Assembly (NCBI RefSeq): GCF_001854325.1
Contig: NZ_CP017755.1
Location: forward strand, 2,604,001-2,668,000
From: Cupriavidus malaysiensis
GTDB taxonomy: Bacteria > Pseudomonadota > Gammaproteobacteria > Burkholderiales > Burkholderiaceae
Length of the DNA stretch: 64,000 nucleotides
Reading direction: 5' to 3'
Shown: positions 15,909 to 24,216 of the stretch, one piece after another
Position numbering within the stretch: the stretch's first letter is position 1
Layout of the letters: each line of letters starts with the position of its first letter
The notes under the pieces: model-generated
Databases searched by the model: none
Told to the model about the DNA's origin: nothing
What the model saw: the letters and a program-made list of their open reading frames with translations, nothing else
Program-made: the position numbers and the translations under genes

Positions 15909-17180
15909 ATGGCAGCAAGACCCCGCAGTGCCCCCTTCCCCGCCCAGGCCGAGCCGCCGCTCCATGGCGGCCGCCGCCAGGCCCTGCGCACGCTCGGCGC
16001 GCTCGGCACGGCAGCGGGCGCGGCCGCCGCGTTGCAGCCGTTCGGCGCCCTCGCCGCCGGCGTCACCATGCCTTTCGCCAACGGCGAGCGCGAGCTGGTG
16101 GCCTTCCCGCAGAAGCGGCCGCTGATCCTGCTGACCAGCCGCCCGCCCCAGCTGGAAACTCCGTTCGAGGTCTTCGACCAAAGCCTGATCACGCCCAACG
16201 ACGCCTTCTTCGTGCGCTACCACTGGAGCGGCATCCCCACCGAGATCGACCCGCAGAGCTACCGGCTGCGCGTGGGCGGCAAGGTCGAGCGTCCGCTCGA
16301 ACTGTCGCTGGCGGAGATCCGGCAACTGGCCGATGCGGTCGAGCTGGTGGCGGTCAACCAGTGCTCCGGCAACAGCCGCGGCTTCTCCGAGCCGCGCGTG
16401 GGCGGCGGCCAGCTCGGCAACGGCGCGATGGGCAATGCGCGCTGGACCGGCGTGCCGCTCAAGGCCCTGTTGCAGAAGGCCGGCGTGCAGGCCGGCGCGG
16501 TACAGGTCAGCTTCAACGGCCTCGACCAGCCGCCGCTGGGCAACGGGCCCGACTTCGTCAAGGCGCTGCCGCTGGACCACGCCATGGACGGCGAGGTGAT
16601 GCTGGCCTGGGGCATGAACGGGCAGGACCTGCCGATGCTGAACGGCTACCCGCTGCGGCTGGTGGTGCCCGGCCATTACGGCACCTACTGGGTCAAGCAC
16701 CTGTCCGACATCCAGGTCCTCGACAAGCCCTTCGACGGCTTCTGGGTCAGCAGCGCCTATCGCATCCCCGACAATCCCTGCGCCTGCGTGCCGCCGGGCA
16801 CGGCCCCCGCGCGCACGGTGCCGATCAACCGCTTCAACGTGCGCTCCTTCATCACCAGCCTGGCCGACGGCGCGCGCGTGGCGGCCGGCCGCGCGGTCAC
16901 GGTGCGCGGCATCGCCTTCGACGGCGGTTACGGCATCGCCGACGTGGCCTTCTCGGCCGACGGCGGCCGCAGCTGGCAGGCTGCCCGGCTCGGGCGCGAC
17001 GACGGGCGCTATGCCTTCCGCGAGTGGACCGCCACCTTCACGCCGCCGCGCCGCGGCAGCTACGTGCTCAAGGTCCGCGCCACCAACCGCATCGGCCAGA
17101 GCCAGCCGATGGAGGCGCTGTGGAACCCGCCCGGCTATATGCGCAACGTGGTCGAGACCACGCGCGTCAGCGCGGTTTGA
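15909..17180 (+). CDS. sorA: Sulfite dehydrogenase/oxidase-like molybdopterin protein (SorA type)
   Basis: The 423-residue protein has a twin-arginine-like leader (GGRRQALRTLG, about 20-30, followed by a hydrophobic stretch). The sulfite-oxidase fold follows: the molybdenum-binding cysteine in NQCSGNSRG (Cys152), GNARWTGVPL, the LVVPGHYGTYWVKHL segment, and a C-terminal Mo-co dimerisation domain (about 300-415). SorA oxidises sulfite to sulfate in the periplasm and passes electrons to the SorB cytochrome c, whose gene starts 11 bases after the stop. YedY-type oxidoreductase is a less likely alternative, because the dimerisation domain and the cytochrome partner fit SorA. Confidence 0.85.
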   Translation: MAARPRSAPFPAQAEPPLHGGRRQALRTLGALGTAAGAAAALQPFGALAAGVTMPFANGERELVAFPQKRPLILLTSRPPQLETPFEVFDQSLITPNDAFFVRYHWSGIPTEIDPQSYRLRVGGKVERPLELSLAEIRQLADAVELVAVNQCSGNSRGFSEPRVGGGQLGNGAMGNARWTGVPLKALLQKAGVQAGAVQVSFNGLDQPPLGNGPDFVKALPLDHAMDGEVMLAWGMNGQDLPMLNGYPLRLVVPGHYGTYWVKHLSDIQVLDKPFDGFWVSSAYRIPDNPCACVPPGTAPARTVPINRFNVRSFITSLADGARVAAGRAVTVRGIAFDGGYGIADVAFSADGGRSWQAARLGRDDGRYAFREWTATFTPPRRGSYVLKVRATNRIGQSQPMEALWNPPGYMRNVVETTRVSAV

Positions 17181-17191
17181 AGGAGGATGCC

Positions 17192-17545
17192 ATGACGATG
17201 CACCATACCCTGCTCGCCGGCACCTTCTGCCTGGGCGCGCTCGCCGCCGGCCCCGCGCCGCACGCGGAGACCATCACGCTGCCGCAGGAAACCGCCACCT
17301 TCCGTGAAAGCACGCTGCCGGGCTACAACCTGGTGCTGCGCAACTGCATGGTCTGCCACTCGGCACAGTACGTGCTGACGCAGCCGCCGACGCTCGGCCG
17401 CGCGTACTGGGAAGCCACCGTGAAGAAGATGAAGGCACCGTTCGGCGCGCCGTTTCCGGAGGAGGACATGCCGGCGATGGTGGACTACCTGGTGAAGACC
17501 TACGGGGCCGAGCGGCCGGCTGGGGCGAAGGCGCCCGAGCGCTGA
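17192..17545 (+). CDS. sorB: Periplasmic cytochrome c subunit of sulfite dehydrogenase (SorB type)
   Basis: The 117-residue protein has a signal peptide (about 1-25) and one heme c site CMVCH (52-56). Candidate axial methionines lie in the second half (KKMKAPF, EEDMPAMVDYL). It is the expected electron acceptor for the molybdenum subunit encoded just upstream. AGGAGG stands six bases before the ATG. Size and arrangement match SorAB of sulfite-oxidising Proteobacteria. Confidence 0.87.
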   Translation: MTMHHTLLAGTFCLGALAAGPAPHAETITLPQETATFRESTLPGYNLVLRNCMVCHSAQYVLTQPPTLGRAYWEATVKKMKAPFGAPFPEEDMPAMVDYLVKTYGAERPAGAKAPER

Positions 17546-17572
17546 ATGCGGCGGGACTTGCGGGGGGATGGC

Positions 17573-17628
17573 GATGGCTGATGGCTGATGGCTGATGGCT
17601 GATGGCTGATGGCTGATGGCTGGTGGCT
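17573..17628. repeat. 7-bp tandem repeat GATGGCT (7 perfect copies + 1 imperfect)
   Basis: Seven exact head-to-tail copies run from 17573 to 17621, with a one-mismatch copy to 17628, directly after sorB. A heptamer would shift frame, which fits an intergenic place. Confidence 0.9.
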
Positions 17629-17684
17629 GATGCCGGTGGGCGGCGGGCGTGATCGTGGCTGCATGCGCCGGCCCTCACCCCCGC

Positions 17685-17711
17685 CCCCTCTCCCACGATG
17701 TGGGAGAGGGG
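17685..17711. repeat. REP-like palindrome, copy 1 (CCCCTCTCCCA core)
   Basis: A 12-bp stem with a three-base loop (CCCCTCTCCCAC / GTGGGAGAGGGG). It belongs to the family of GGGAGAGGG palindromes scattered between genes in many Proteobacteria. Confidence 0.75.
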
Positions 17712-17761
17712 AGCAGACCGTCGCCAGCGCGAAGGTACGCAGGCACGCAGGCACACAGGCA

Positions 17762-17796
17762 CGGAGATACGGCGGAGATACGGAGATACGGAGATA
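17762..17796. repeat. CGGAGATA tandem repeat
   Basis: Four copies of the octamer CGGAGATA: one at 17762 and three in direct tandem at 17773-17796. Irregular GCAGGCAC copies lie just upstream. Part of the 634-bp repeat-filled gap 17546-18179. Confidence 0.8.
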
Positions 17797-17843
17797 CGAC
17801 GGCACGCAGGCGCGAAGGCACAAGCCTCGCCAGCGCCCGGGCT

Positions 17844-17869
17844 CCCCTCTCCCGCTTGCGGGAGAGGGG
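17844..17869. repeat. REP-like palindrome, copy 2 (CCCCTCTCCCGC core)
   Basis: A 12-bp perfect stem around a two-base centre (CCCCTCTCCCGC / GCGGGAGAGGGG), related to copies at 17685 and 18033. Confidence 0.75.
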
Positions 17870-18032
17870 CTGGGGGAGAGGGCGAGCGCTGGCTGCGCCG
17901 CGGTGGCTTGGCATCGCACCGTGGGCTTCGTCCCACGCCTGCTGACTGGACCACGCCGTTGGCTGCGACCCTGCACTCGCGTGCCGGACCACACCGTTGG
18001 CTTCGCTTGAGCGTGGTGCCCTGCTATCCCAC

Positions 18033-18065
18033 CCCTCTCCCTGGCCCTCTCATGAGGGGAGAGGG
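18033..18065. repeat. REP-like palindrome, copy 3 (CCCTCTCCC arms)
   Basis: Nine-bp arms CCCTCTCCC and GGGAGAGGG flank a 15-base centre. It is the third copy in the sorB-MocR gap. Confidence 0.7.
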
Positions 18066-18095
18066 AGAACACCTGTTGGCTCGCCCGGGCCGCCT

Positions 18096-18138
18096 GGGTG
18101 CATCCGGCAGATCCGCCCGATCGACCCGGGTGCATCCG
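18096..18138. promoter_or_regulatory. Two 11-bp direct repeats upstream of the MocR gene (putative autoregulatory site)
   Basis: GGGTGCATCCG occurs at 18096-18106 and 18128-18138, 32 bp start to start (three helical turns). The second copy lies at the -35 position of the predicted MocR promoter. MocR/GabR regulators are known to bind spaced direct repeats. Confidence 0.5.
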
Positions 18139-18158
18139 CAGGCCCGTCCGGCTTCGGC

Positions 18159-18164
18159 CATAAT
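18159..18164 (+). promoter_or_regulatory. -10-like hexamer of the MocR gene; very short leader
   Basis: CATAAT ends 15 bases before the ATG at 18180, so the predicted 5' leader is only about nine bases and no Shine-Dalgarno sequence is seen. No good -35 exists; the direct repeats occupy its place. Confidence 0.4.
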
Positions 18165-18179
18165 CCCTCCAACCGCTCC

Positions 18180-19749
18180 ATGGACACCACCACCCTCAGC
18201 AGACCCGGCATGGCGACCCCCGCGAAGACCGGCACCAATACCTTCTGGAACCGCCTGTTGCAGCTGTCCCCGGATGCCGGCGTCAGCCTGCAGGCGCAGT
18301 TGCGCCAGCAGCTCGTCTCGGCCATCCTCTCGCGCCAGCTTCCCGAGGGCAGCGCGCTGCCCTCGAGCCGCGAGCTGGCGGTGACGCTCGGCATCGCGCG
18401 CAATACGGTGATCCTGGCCTTCCAGCAACTGGTCGAGGAGCACTTCCTGGAGACGCGGCCGCGCCGCGGCTATTTCGTCGTCGAGCAGTTGCCGCGTGCC
18501 GTGCGTCCCGGCGCCGGGACGCCGGCGGCCACCGGTGCCGCGCCCGCGGCCGGCACAGCCGAGCCGCCGCCGGCCGCGGCCGGCCCCGACTGGGGCGCGC
18601 GCCTGCCGGACCTGACCGGCCTGCACGCCATCGCCAAGCCGGCCGAGTGGCAGAACTACCCCTACCCCTTTATCTACGGGCAGTTCGATCCGGCCCTCTT
18701 TCCCACCGCCGAATGGCGCGAATGCTCGCGCATGGCGCTCGCCGTGCTGGAGATCCGCGGCTGGGCCTCCGACCTGATCGACCGCGACGATCCGCTGCTG
18801 ATCGAGCAGCTGCAGAAGCACATCCTGCCGCGCCGCGGCGTGTGGGCCAAGCCGGACGAGATCATGGTCACGCTCGGCGCCCAGCACGCGCTCTACCTGC
18901 TGGCCGACCTGCTGACGCGCGGCGCGCGTGTCGGCCTGGAGGAACCGGGTTACAGCGATGCGCGCCATATCTTCGGCATGCGCGCGCGAGGTGGTGCCGC
19001 TCGCGGTGGACCAGTCGGGCCTGTGCCCGGACGAGGCCTTCGGCCAGTGTGACTATGCCTTCGTCACGCCCAGTTACCAGTGCCCCACCACCGTGACGAT
19101 GCCGCTGGAGCGCCGCGAGGCACTGCTGCGCCAGGCGCGCGAGCACGACGTGGTGCTGATCGAGGACGACTACGACACCGAGAACCCGGCGCTGACGCAG
19201 CCGATCCCGGCCCTCAAGAGCCTGGACCGCGACGGCCGCGTGCTCTATGTGGGCAGCCTGTCCAAGTCCTTCGTGCCCGGGCTGCGCCTCGGCTATATCG
19301 TGGCGCCGGCGGCCGTGATCCGCCAGGCGCGCGCGCTGCGCCGCTACATGCTGCGCCATCCGCCGGCCAACAACCAGCGCGCCACCGCGCTGTTCATCTC
19401 GCTGGGCCACCACGACGCGCTGCTGCGGCGCGTGGCGCCCATCTTCCAGCGCCGCGCCGACATGCTGCGCGAGCTGCTGCCGCGCTACCTGCCGCAGTGC
19501 CGCATCCAGAACTCGCCGGGCGCTTCCTCGTTCTGGATCGAAGGCCCGCCCGGGCTGGATGCGCGCCAGCTCGCCACCACCGCGCTGGCACACGGCGTGA
19601 TCATCGAGCCGGGCGATGTCTTCTTCGCCGCCGGCGCGCCATCGCCGCACTTCCGCCTCGGCTTCACCGCCATCGGAGAGGAACGCATCGAGGAAGGCGT
19701 GCGCCTGCTGTCCCAGCTGATCGCGCACGCGGCGACGCCGCGGCGCTAG
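18180..19749 (+). pseudogene. MocR/GabR-type GntR regulator with aminotransferase domain, frameshifted
   Basis: Residues before the break carry a GntR winged helix (GVSLQAQLRQQLVSAILSRQ, LPSSRELAVTLGIARNTV) and the first part of a fold-type I aminotransferase domain. The remainder continues in another frame from EVVPLAVD, with EDDYDTE, the PLP-lysine region SLSKSFVPGLRLGY and a normal C-terminus. The switch lies at a GCGCGCGCG run (18980-18988). Restoring two bases gives MRAREVV with the spacing usual in the family, so a 2-nt deletion by dinucleotide slippage is likely. It may be a true mutation, a phase-variable state or a sequencing error. The neighbouring GABA-type permease and amine oxidase are plausible targets. 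Confidence 0.8.
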
Positions 19750-19762
19750 CGCCGCCGCCCTC

Positions 19763-19782
19763 CGCCGGGCACCGGCCCGGCG
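19763..19782. terminator. Bidirectional terminator-like hairpin between MocR and chemoreceptor genes
   Basis: CGCCGGGC, a four-base loop and GCCCGGCG form an 8-bp stem in the 40-bp space between two convergent genes. No T-run on either side. Confidence 0.5.
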
Positions 19783-19789
19783 CAGCGCT

Positions 19790-21424
19790 TCAGGCCGCCC
19801 AGGCCCGCGCCGCCCCGGCCCGGTATGCTTCCTGCGCCGCGCCAGCCGGCGCCGCCGTGGCCGCGCCGGCCGCAGCGGGCAGGCGGAACACTTCGACCGC
19901 GCGCAGCATCTCCTGCGCCTGCGCGCGCAGGTTCTCCGCCGCTGCCGCGCACTGCTCCACCAGCGCGGCGTTCTGCTGGGTGGCCTCGTCCATCTGCGTC
20001 ACCGCCTGGCCCACCTGGCCGATGCCGGCGCTCTGCTGCGCGCTGGCCGTGCTGATGCCGGCCATCAGCGCGTTGACCTCGCCGATGGCGCCCACGATCT
20101 CCTCCATGGTGGCGCCGGCGCGGTCGACCAGCGCGGTGCCCTGGTCGACGCGCGCCACGCTGGCATGGATCAGTTCGGCGATCTCCTTGGCAGCCTGCGC
20201 GCTGCGCTGGGCCAATGTACGTACCTCGCCGGCCACCACGGCGAAGCCGCGTCCCTGCTCGCCGGCGCGCGCGGCTTCCACCGCGGCATTGAGCGCCAGG
20301 ATATTGGTCTGGAAGGCGATGCTGTCGATCATGCCGACGATGTCGGCGATCTGGCGCGAGCCCTGGTTGATCTCGCGCATGGTTTCCACCACCTCGCCCA
20401 CCACCGCGCCGCCGCGCGCCGCCACCGACGCGGCGTCGTGCGCCAGTTCGCTGGCCTCGCGCGCGTGCTGCGCGTTCTGGCGCACGGTCACGCCCAGTTG
20501 CTCCATCGCCGCCGCGGTCTGCTCCAGCGCGCTGGCCTGGGCCTCGGTGCGCTGGCTCAGGTCCAGGTTGCCCTGCGCGATCTGGGCGCTGGCCGTGGCC
20601 ACGCCCTCGGCATTGCGGCGCACCCCGGCCACCACGTCGCCCAGGCTCGCCTGCATGACCTTGAGCTGGGCCATCAGGCTGTCTTCGTCGCCGTCGCGCA
20701 GGGCGATGGCCACGCTCAGGTCGCCGGCGGCCACCCGGCGCGCCAGGCTGGCACCGTCGCGCGGCTCCGCACCCAGTTCCCGCGCGATCGCCTGCACGAT
20801 GCGCAGGCCGGCCAGCACGGCCGCGGCCACGCCCAGGCCGATCAGCAGCAGGAAGACCATGCGCAGACGCAGGTAGCGCGCGGTGGCCGCCTCGAACTCG
20901 CGCCGCGCCTCGCTGGCCTGGAGTTGCTGCAGGGCCTGTCCGCCAGCGCGCACCGGCGCGAACAGCGGCCGCAGCTGCTCGACCACCAGGCGCCGGGCCT
21001 CGTCGAGGTCGTTGCCGCGCAGGGCGGCCAGCGCGGGATACAGGCCATCGCGCAGGAAGCGCTGGCGCGCCGTGGCGAAGGCCTCGGCCAGCTTCGTCTC
21101 TTCCTCGGTCAGGGCGGTCTCCTGGTAGGCCTTCCAGGTCGCATCGAGCGCGGCCATATTGGCCTCCACCGCCGCCACGCTGGCGGTGACGGTGGCGGCG
21201 TCAGGTGTCAGCGCGGCCGAGGCCAGCGCGAGCCGGTCCTGCATCAGGCGGTCGTTGATGTCGGCCAGGTAGCGCGTCGGCTGCAAGCGGTCGACGTAGA
21301 CCGACTCCAGGCCGGCCTCGGTGGAATGCACGCCCCACAGGCCCAGCGAGCCGATGGCCGCCAGCAGGACGGACAGCGTGGCGATCAGGACGATCAGGCG
21401 GGTGGAGATCTTCAGATGATTCAT
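19790..21424 (-). CDS. Methyl-accepting chemotaxis protein
   Basis: The 544-residue receptor has an N-terminal membrane helix (about 10-30), a periplasmic four-helix-bundle-type sensing domain (about 31-190; [15 protein letters not shown] and [13 protein letters not shown] resemble Tar/Tsr ligand domains), a second helix (about 190-212), HAMP (about 212-265) and a long signalling coiled coil. The signalling tip is near-perfect ([20 protein letters not shown]). The C-terminus ends in Ala-rich sequence without the NWETF-type CheR/CheB tether. It senses an unknown small molecule and signals through CheA/CheW elsewhere. The start at 21424 begins [10 protein letters not shown], the usual form. Confidence 0.9.
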   Translation of the reverse strand: MNHLKISTRLIVLIATLSVLLAAIGSLGLWGVHSTEAGLESVYVDRLQPTRYLADINDRLMQDRLALASAALTPDAATVTASVAAVEANMAALDATWKAYQETALTEEETKLAEAFATARQRFLRDGLYPALAALRGNDLDEARRLVVEQLRPLFAPVRAGGQALQQLQASEARREFEAATARYLRLRMVFLLLIGLGVAAAVLAGLRIVQAIARELGAEPRDGASLARRVAAGDLSVAIALRDGDEDSLMAQLKVMQASLGDVVAGVRRNAEGVATASAQIAQGNLDLSQRTEAQASALEQTAAAMEQLGVTVRQNAQHAREASELAHDAASVAARGGAVVGEVVETMREINQGSRQIADIVGMIDSIAFQTNILALNAAVEAARAGEQGRGFAVVAGEVRTLAQRSAQAAKEIAELIHASVARVDQGTALVDRAGATMEEIVGAIGEVNALMAGISTASAQQSAGIGQVGQAVTQMDEATQQNAALVEQCAAAAENLRAQAQEMLRAVEVFRLPAAAGAATAAPAGAAQEAYRAGAARAWAA

Positions 21425-21656
21425 GACAAGTGCCTCGCAATCGATATCGGAAGTGTTGTGGCGATGGGCACGCTCCGGCACGGAACCCGGTGCCGACCCG
21501 GCCGTGCCGGGCGCCGGGCAGCCTGCCGGAGACGCAGGACGGCCGGGCCCCGGCAGCGCTGCCTCCCCCGCGAAGGCATTGCCGCCGGCACCTGGCCTGC
21601 TGGGCCTTACGTCGCCCGCGGGGGTCGCCGCATACTACTTTCGTGGGGGGTCGGAG

Positions 21657-21698
21657 TCCCAGGCGTGCAATTGCGTAGAGCCCGATTTCCGCCTGGGA
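21657..21698. repeat. Inverted repeat with nested palindrome in the chemoreceptor upstream region
   Basis: Nine-bp arms TCCCAGGCG and CGCCTGGGA flank a 24-base centre that itself contains the palindrome GCAATTGC. It lies about 230 bases upstream of the chemoreceptor start. Function unknown; a small structured RNA or regulator site is possible. Confidence 0.5.
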
Positions 21699-22051
21699 TT
21701 GGCCTGTCAGAATTGGCTTAGAAAATCACCGGAAAGGCGGCAGTCACACTTCGGCGGTGCATTCGGCGACGAGCCGGGGGCGCACTCGCCTCCACGCGCA
21801 AGGCGGGACGAAATGAGCAGCATCCGCGCGGCGCCGGACCGATGGCGGATGGCGGGAAGCGGAGGACGCGAAGGGAAAAACGGGAGTGAAAAGCGGGAGG
21901 GGAAAAACGGAGGGAAAGGCGCGCAGCAGACAGCAGACAACGGACAGCGAACGGCTGGGGCCGGCATCCGGCATGGCGGCTCCGGCCCGCAAGCGGGGCC
22001 GGTCCGTGGCGGGCAGGCGCGGCGAAAGCGCGCCGCGGCCCGGGGAGGCAA

Positions 22052-22080
22052 GGCAGCGTGGCCGGAGCGGCAACGCTGCC
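22052..22080 (-). terminator. Hairpin downstream of fpr
   Basis: GGCAGCGT and ACGCTGCC form an 8-bp stem with a 13-base loop, 25 bases past the fpr stop. It lacks a T-run, so terminator activity is uncertain. Confidence 0.4.
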
Positions 22081-22104
22081 ACCCCGTGTGCGCCGCCGGT
22101 GCCG

Positions 22105-22875
22105 TCAGTCGACGAAGGCGCGCTCGATCACGTAGTGGCCCGGCGTGCTGTTCTTGCCTTCGACCAGGCCGGCCGGCTTGAGCAGCGCCACGGTGTCGCG
22201 CAGCATCGCGGTGCTGCCGCACAGCATCACGCGGTCGTGCTCGGGCGAGAAAGGCGCGGTGTCCAGGTCGCTGAACAGCTTGCCCGAGGCGATCAGGTCG
22301 GTGATGCGGCCTTCGTTCTCGAACTCCTCGCGCGTGACGGTCGGGTAGTAGGTGAGCTTGTCCTTGATCACGTCGCCGAGGTACTCGTGGCCCGGCAGGT
22401 CGTGCTTGATGTAATCCATGTACGCCAGCTCGCCCTTGTGGCGGCAGGTGTGGGTCAGGATCACGCGCTCGAAGCGCTCATAGATGTCCGGATCGCGGAT
22501 GATGGACATGAACGGCGCCAGGCCGGTGCCGGTCGACAGCAGCCAGAGGGTCTTGCCGGGCAGCAGGTTGTCGACCAGCAGCGTGCCGGTCGGCTTCTTG
22601 CCGATCAGCACCTCGTCGCCGACCTTCAGGTGCTGCAGGCGCGAGGTGAGCGGGCCGTCCTGCACCTTGATGCTGAAGAATTCCAGGTGCTCTTCGTAGT
22701 TCGGGCTGACGATGCTGTAGGCGCGGGCCAGCGGCCTGCCTTCGACATCCAGGCCGACCATGGTGAATTCGCCATTGTTGAAGCGCAGCCCCGGGTCGCG
22801 CGAGCAGGTGAAGCTGAACAGGGTGTCGGTCCAGTGGTGGACAGATTGGACGGTTGCGATATTGAATTTGCTCAT
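22105..22875 (-). CDS. fpr: Ferredoxin-NADP reductase
   Basis: The 256-residue flavoprotein has the FAD-binding RAYSIVSPN segment, the KKPTGTL loop, the NADP-binding STGTGLAPFMSIIRD segment, a LCGST motif and the bacterial-type C-terminus (HYVIERAFVD). It moves electrons between NADPH and ferredoxin or flavodoxin for redox repair and biosynthesis. Length and motifs match subclass IB bacterial Fpr. The start at 22875 (MSKFNIATV) is chosen over upstream alternatives because it fits the family. Upstream is a 324-bp gap. Confidence 0.93.
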   Translation of the reverse strand: MSKFNIATVQSVHHWTDTLFSFTCSRDPGLRFNNGEFTMVGLDVEGRPLARAYSIVSPNYEEHLEFFSIKVQDGPLTSRLQHLKVGDEVLIGKKPTGTLLVDNLLPGKTLWLLSTGTGLAPFMSIIRDPDIYERFERVILTHTCRHKGELAYMDYIKHDLPGHEYLGDVIKDKLTYYPTVTREEFENEGRITDLIASGKLFSDLDTAPFSPEHDRVMLCGSTAMLRDTVALLKPAGLVEGKNSTPGHYVIERAFVD

Positions 22876-23199
22876 AGTCTTGCGAGTTCCAGTATCCGCC
22901 GGCACGGCAGCGCCAACGGCGGGAACGGCCCCCCAAGGGCGGCTCCCGCTTCAGCGAATGGGACGCGTCAGCAAGCCAAGCGATCACCGCGTCGACCAGC
23001 ACGTCCACTTCGTCGGGCGCTATTGTAAAGCCCAATCGCGGGCAGCACCGGCACTCGGGCATGAATCTTGATAGTCATAATTCACATATGCTTATGCCGC
23101 CCCAGGCCCGGCGGCACGCCGGCCCGGCCCAGCCACGCCATTCCGGGCCATTCCTGGCCATTCCGGGCGCCCCAGACGCCGCCCGCGCGTGCGCCGGCC
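22876..23199. other. 324-bp gap: fpr promoter region and 3' end of the CobW operon
   Basis: An AT-rich stretch at 23058-23097 and a TACAAT-like element read toward fpr may hold its promoter. Otherwise I see no feature. Confidence 0.4.
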
Positions 23200-24216
23200 T
23201 CACCCCGGCACCCGTGCCCCGGTGTCGGCCAGCGCGCCCGCGAAGTGGGAAAACGGGTCGAAAACGTCACCTTTCCGCTCGCCTTGCCGCTCAGCTTGCC
23301 CGTCACCTCTCCCCTTGCGCACCGCGATCAGGACCAGGGTGGAGCGCCCCGCCGCCGCGCCAGGCTCGGGCCGGCCCAGGGACCAGCGCTTGCCGCAGAG
23401 CTGCAGCAGGCGCGGCGCAGCCTCCCCTTCGAGCCATACCATGCCTTTGGCCCGCAGCACCTGCGGCGGCAGCGTATCCAGGGCCTGCGCCAGCGCCGGA
23501 CGCGAGAACGGCACATGGCTGTCGAAGCGGCTGGCGGCGAAGCGGGCCGCATGCGGTGCGTCCGCCTCCGCCTCCATATCAAGCCCTGTGGCCCCGGCGT
23601 CCCCCTCCACCCCGATGCCGAACACCAGGCGCGGATCGACCCTGCCCTGGTGGCAGGCGAGCAGGCGCGCATCCGGCACTTCGGCGGCCAGCCAGCGGCG
23701 CAGGCCGGCAAGCGCGGCCGCGTCGGCCAGGTCGGTCTTGTTGAGCAGCAGCAGGTCGGCGGCGCGCAACTGGGCGCGCACCGTATCGCCCACATAGCGG
23801 TCGTCGGCGAGCCGGCGCACCGCCTCGGCGTCCACCACGGTGATCACGCCGTCGCCGCGGAAGCCGCCGCCGGCGCGGCCGATCTGCGCGATGCGGCCCG
23901 GGTCGCCCACGCCGCTGGCCTCCACCACCACCCGGTCGGGCGGCTCGGGCAGCGCCAGCACCTTGAGGAAGGCCTGCATCAGGTCGCCGCCGACCGCGCA
24001 GCAGGCGCAGCCGTTGGTCAGCTGCAGGATGCCGCTGCTGGCGGAGGCGCCCGCGCCGCGCGCGATCAGCCCGGCATCGACGTTGACGGCGCCGAAGTCA
24101 TTGACCATCACCAGCACGCGCTCGCCGCTGCCGCGCCGCAACAGGTGGTTCAGCAGCGTGGTCTTGCCGGCGCCGAGGAAGCCGCCCAGCACCGTGAGGG
24201 CGATGTCGCGCGCCAT
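23200..24216 (-). CDS. CobW/P47K family G3E GTPase (COG0523, putative metallochaperone)
   Basis: The 338-residue protein shows a P-loop GGFLGAGKT near residue 11, the metal-binding CxCC motif (NGCACCAV), a base-recognition NKTD and a C-terminal CobW_C domain. These GTPases deliver or insert Zn2+, Co2+ or Fe into client enzymes. The start overlaps the stop of the upstream amidohydrolase (TGATG), so production of the two is coupled. This makes the metal-dependent amidohydrolase the most likely client. It is the last gene of the ABC transporter operon. An Ala/Gly/basic tail lies at the C-terminus. Confidence 0.87.
   Translation of the reverse strand: MARDIALTVLGGFLGAGKTTLLNHLLRRGSGERVLVMVNDFGAVNVDAGLIARGAGASASSGILQLTNGCACCAVGGDLMQAFLKVLALPEPPDRVVVEASGVGDPGRIAQIGRAGGGFRGDGVITVVDAEAVRRLADDRYVGDTVRAQLRAADLLLLNKTDLADAAALAGLRRWLAAEVPDARLLACHQGRVDPRLVFGIGVEGDAGATGLDMEAEADAPHAARFAASRFDSHVPFSRPALAQALDTLPPQVLRAKGMVWLEGEAAPRLLQLCGKRWSLGRPEPGAAAGRSTLVLIAVRKGRGDGQAERQGERKGDVFDPFSHFAGALADTGARVPG

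Larger units (their letters stand above)
21425..22104. other. 680-bp gap between chemoreceptor and fpr
   Basis: The part near 21657-21698 forms a hairpin. The part near 21840-21960 is purine-rich with repeated GGGAAAAACGG-type blocks. No gene is supported. Confidence 0.5.

Noticed and set aside
21840..21960. Purine-rich repeat-like block as a gene or coiled-coil coding sequence
   Set aside because: The frames are broken or lack signals, and the composition looks like low-complexity intergenic DNA.
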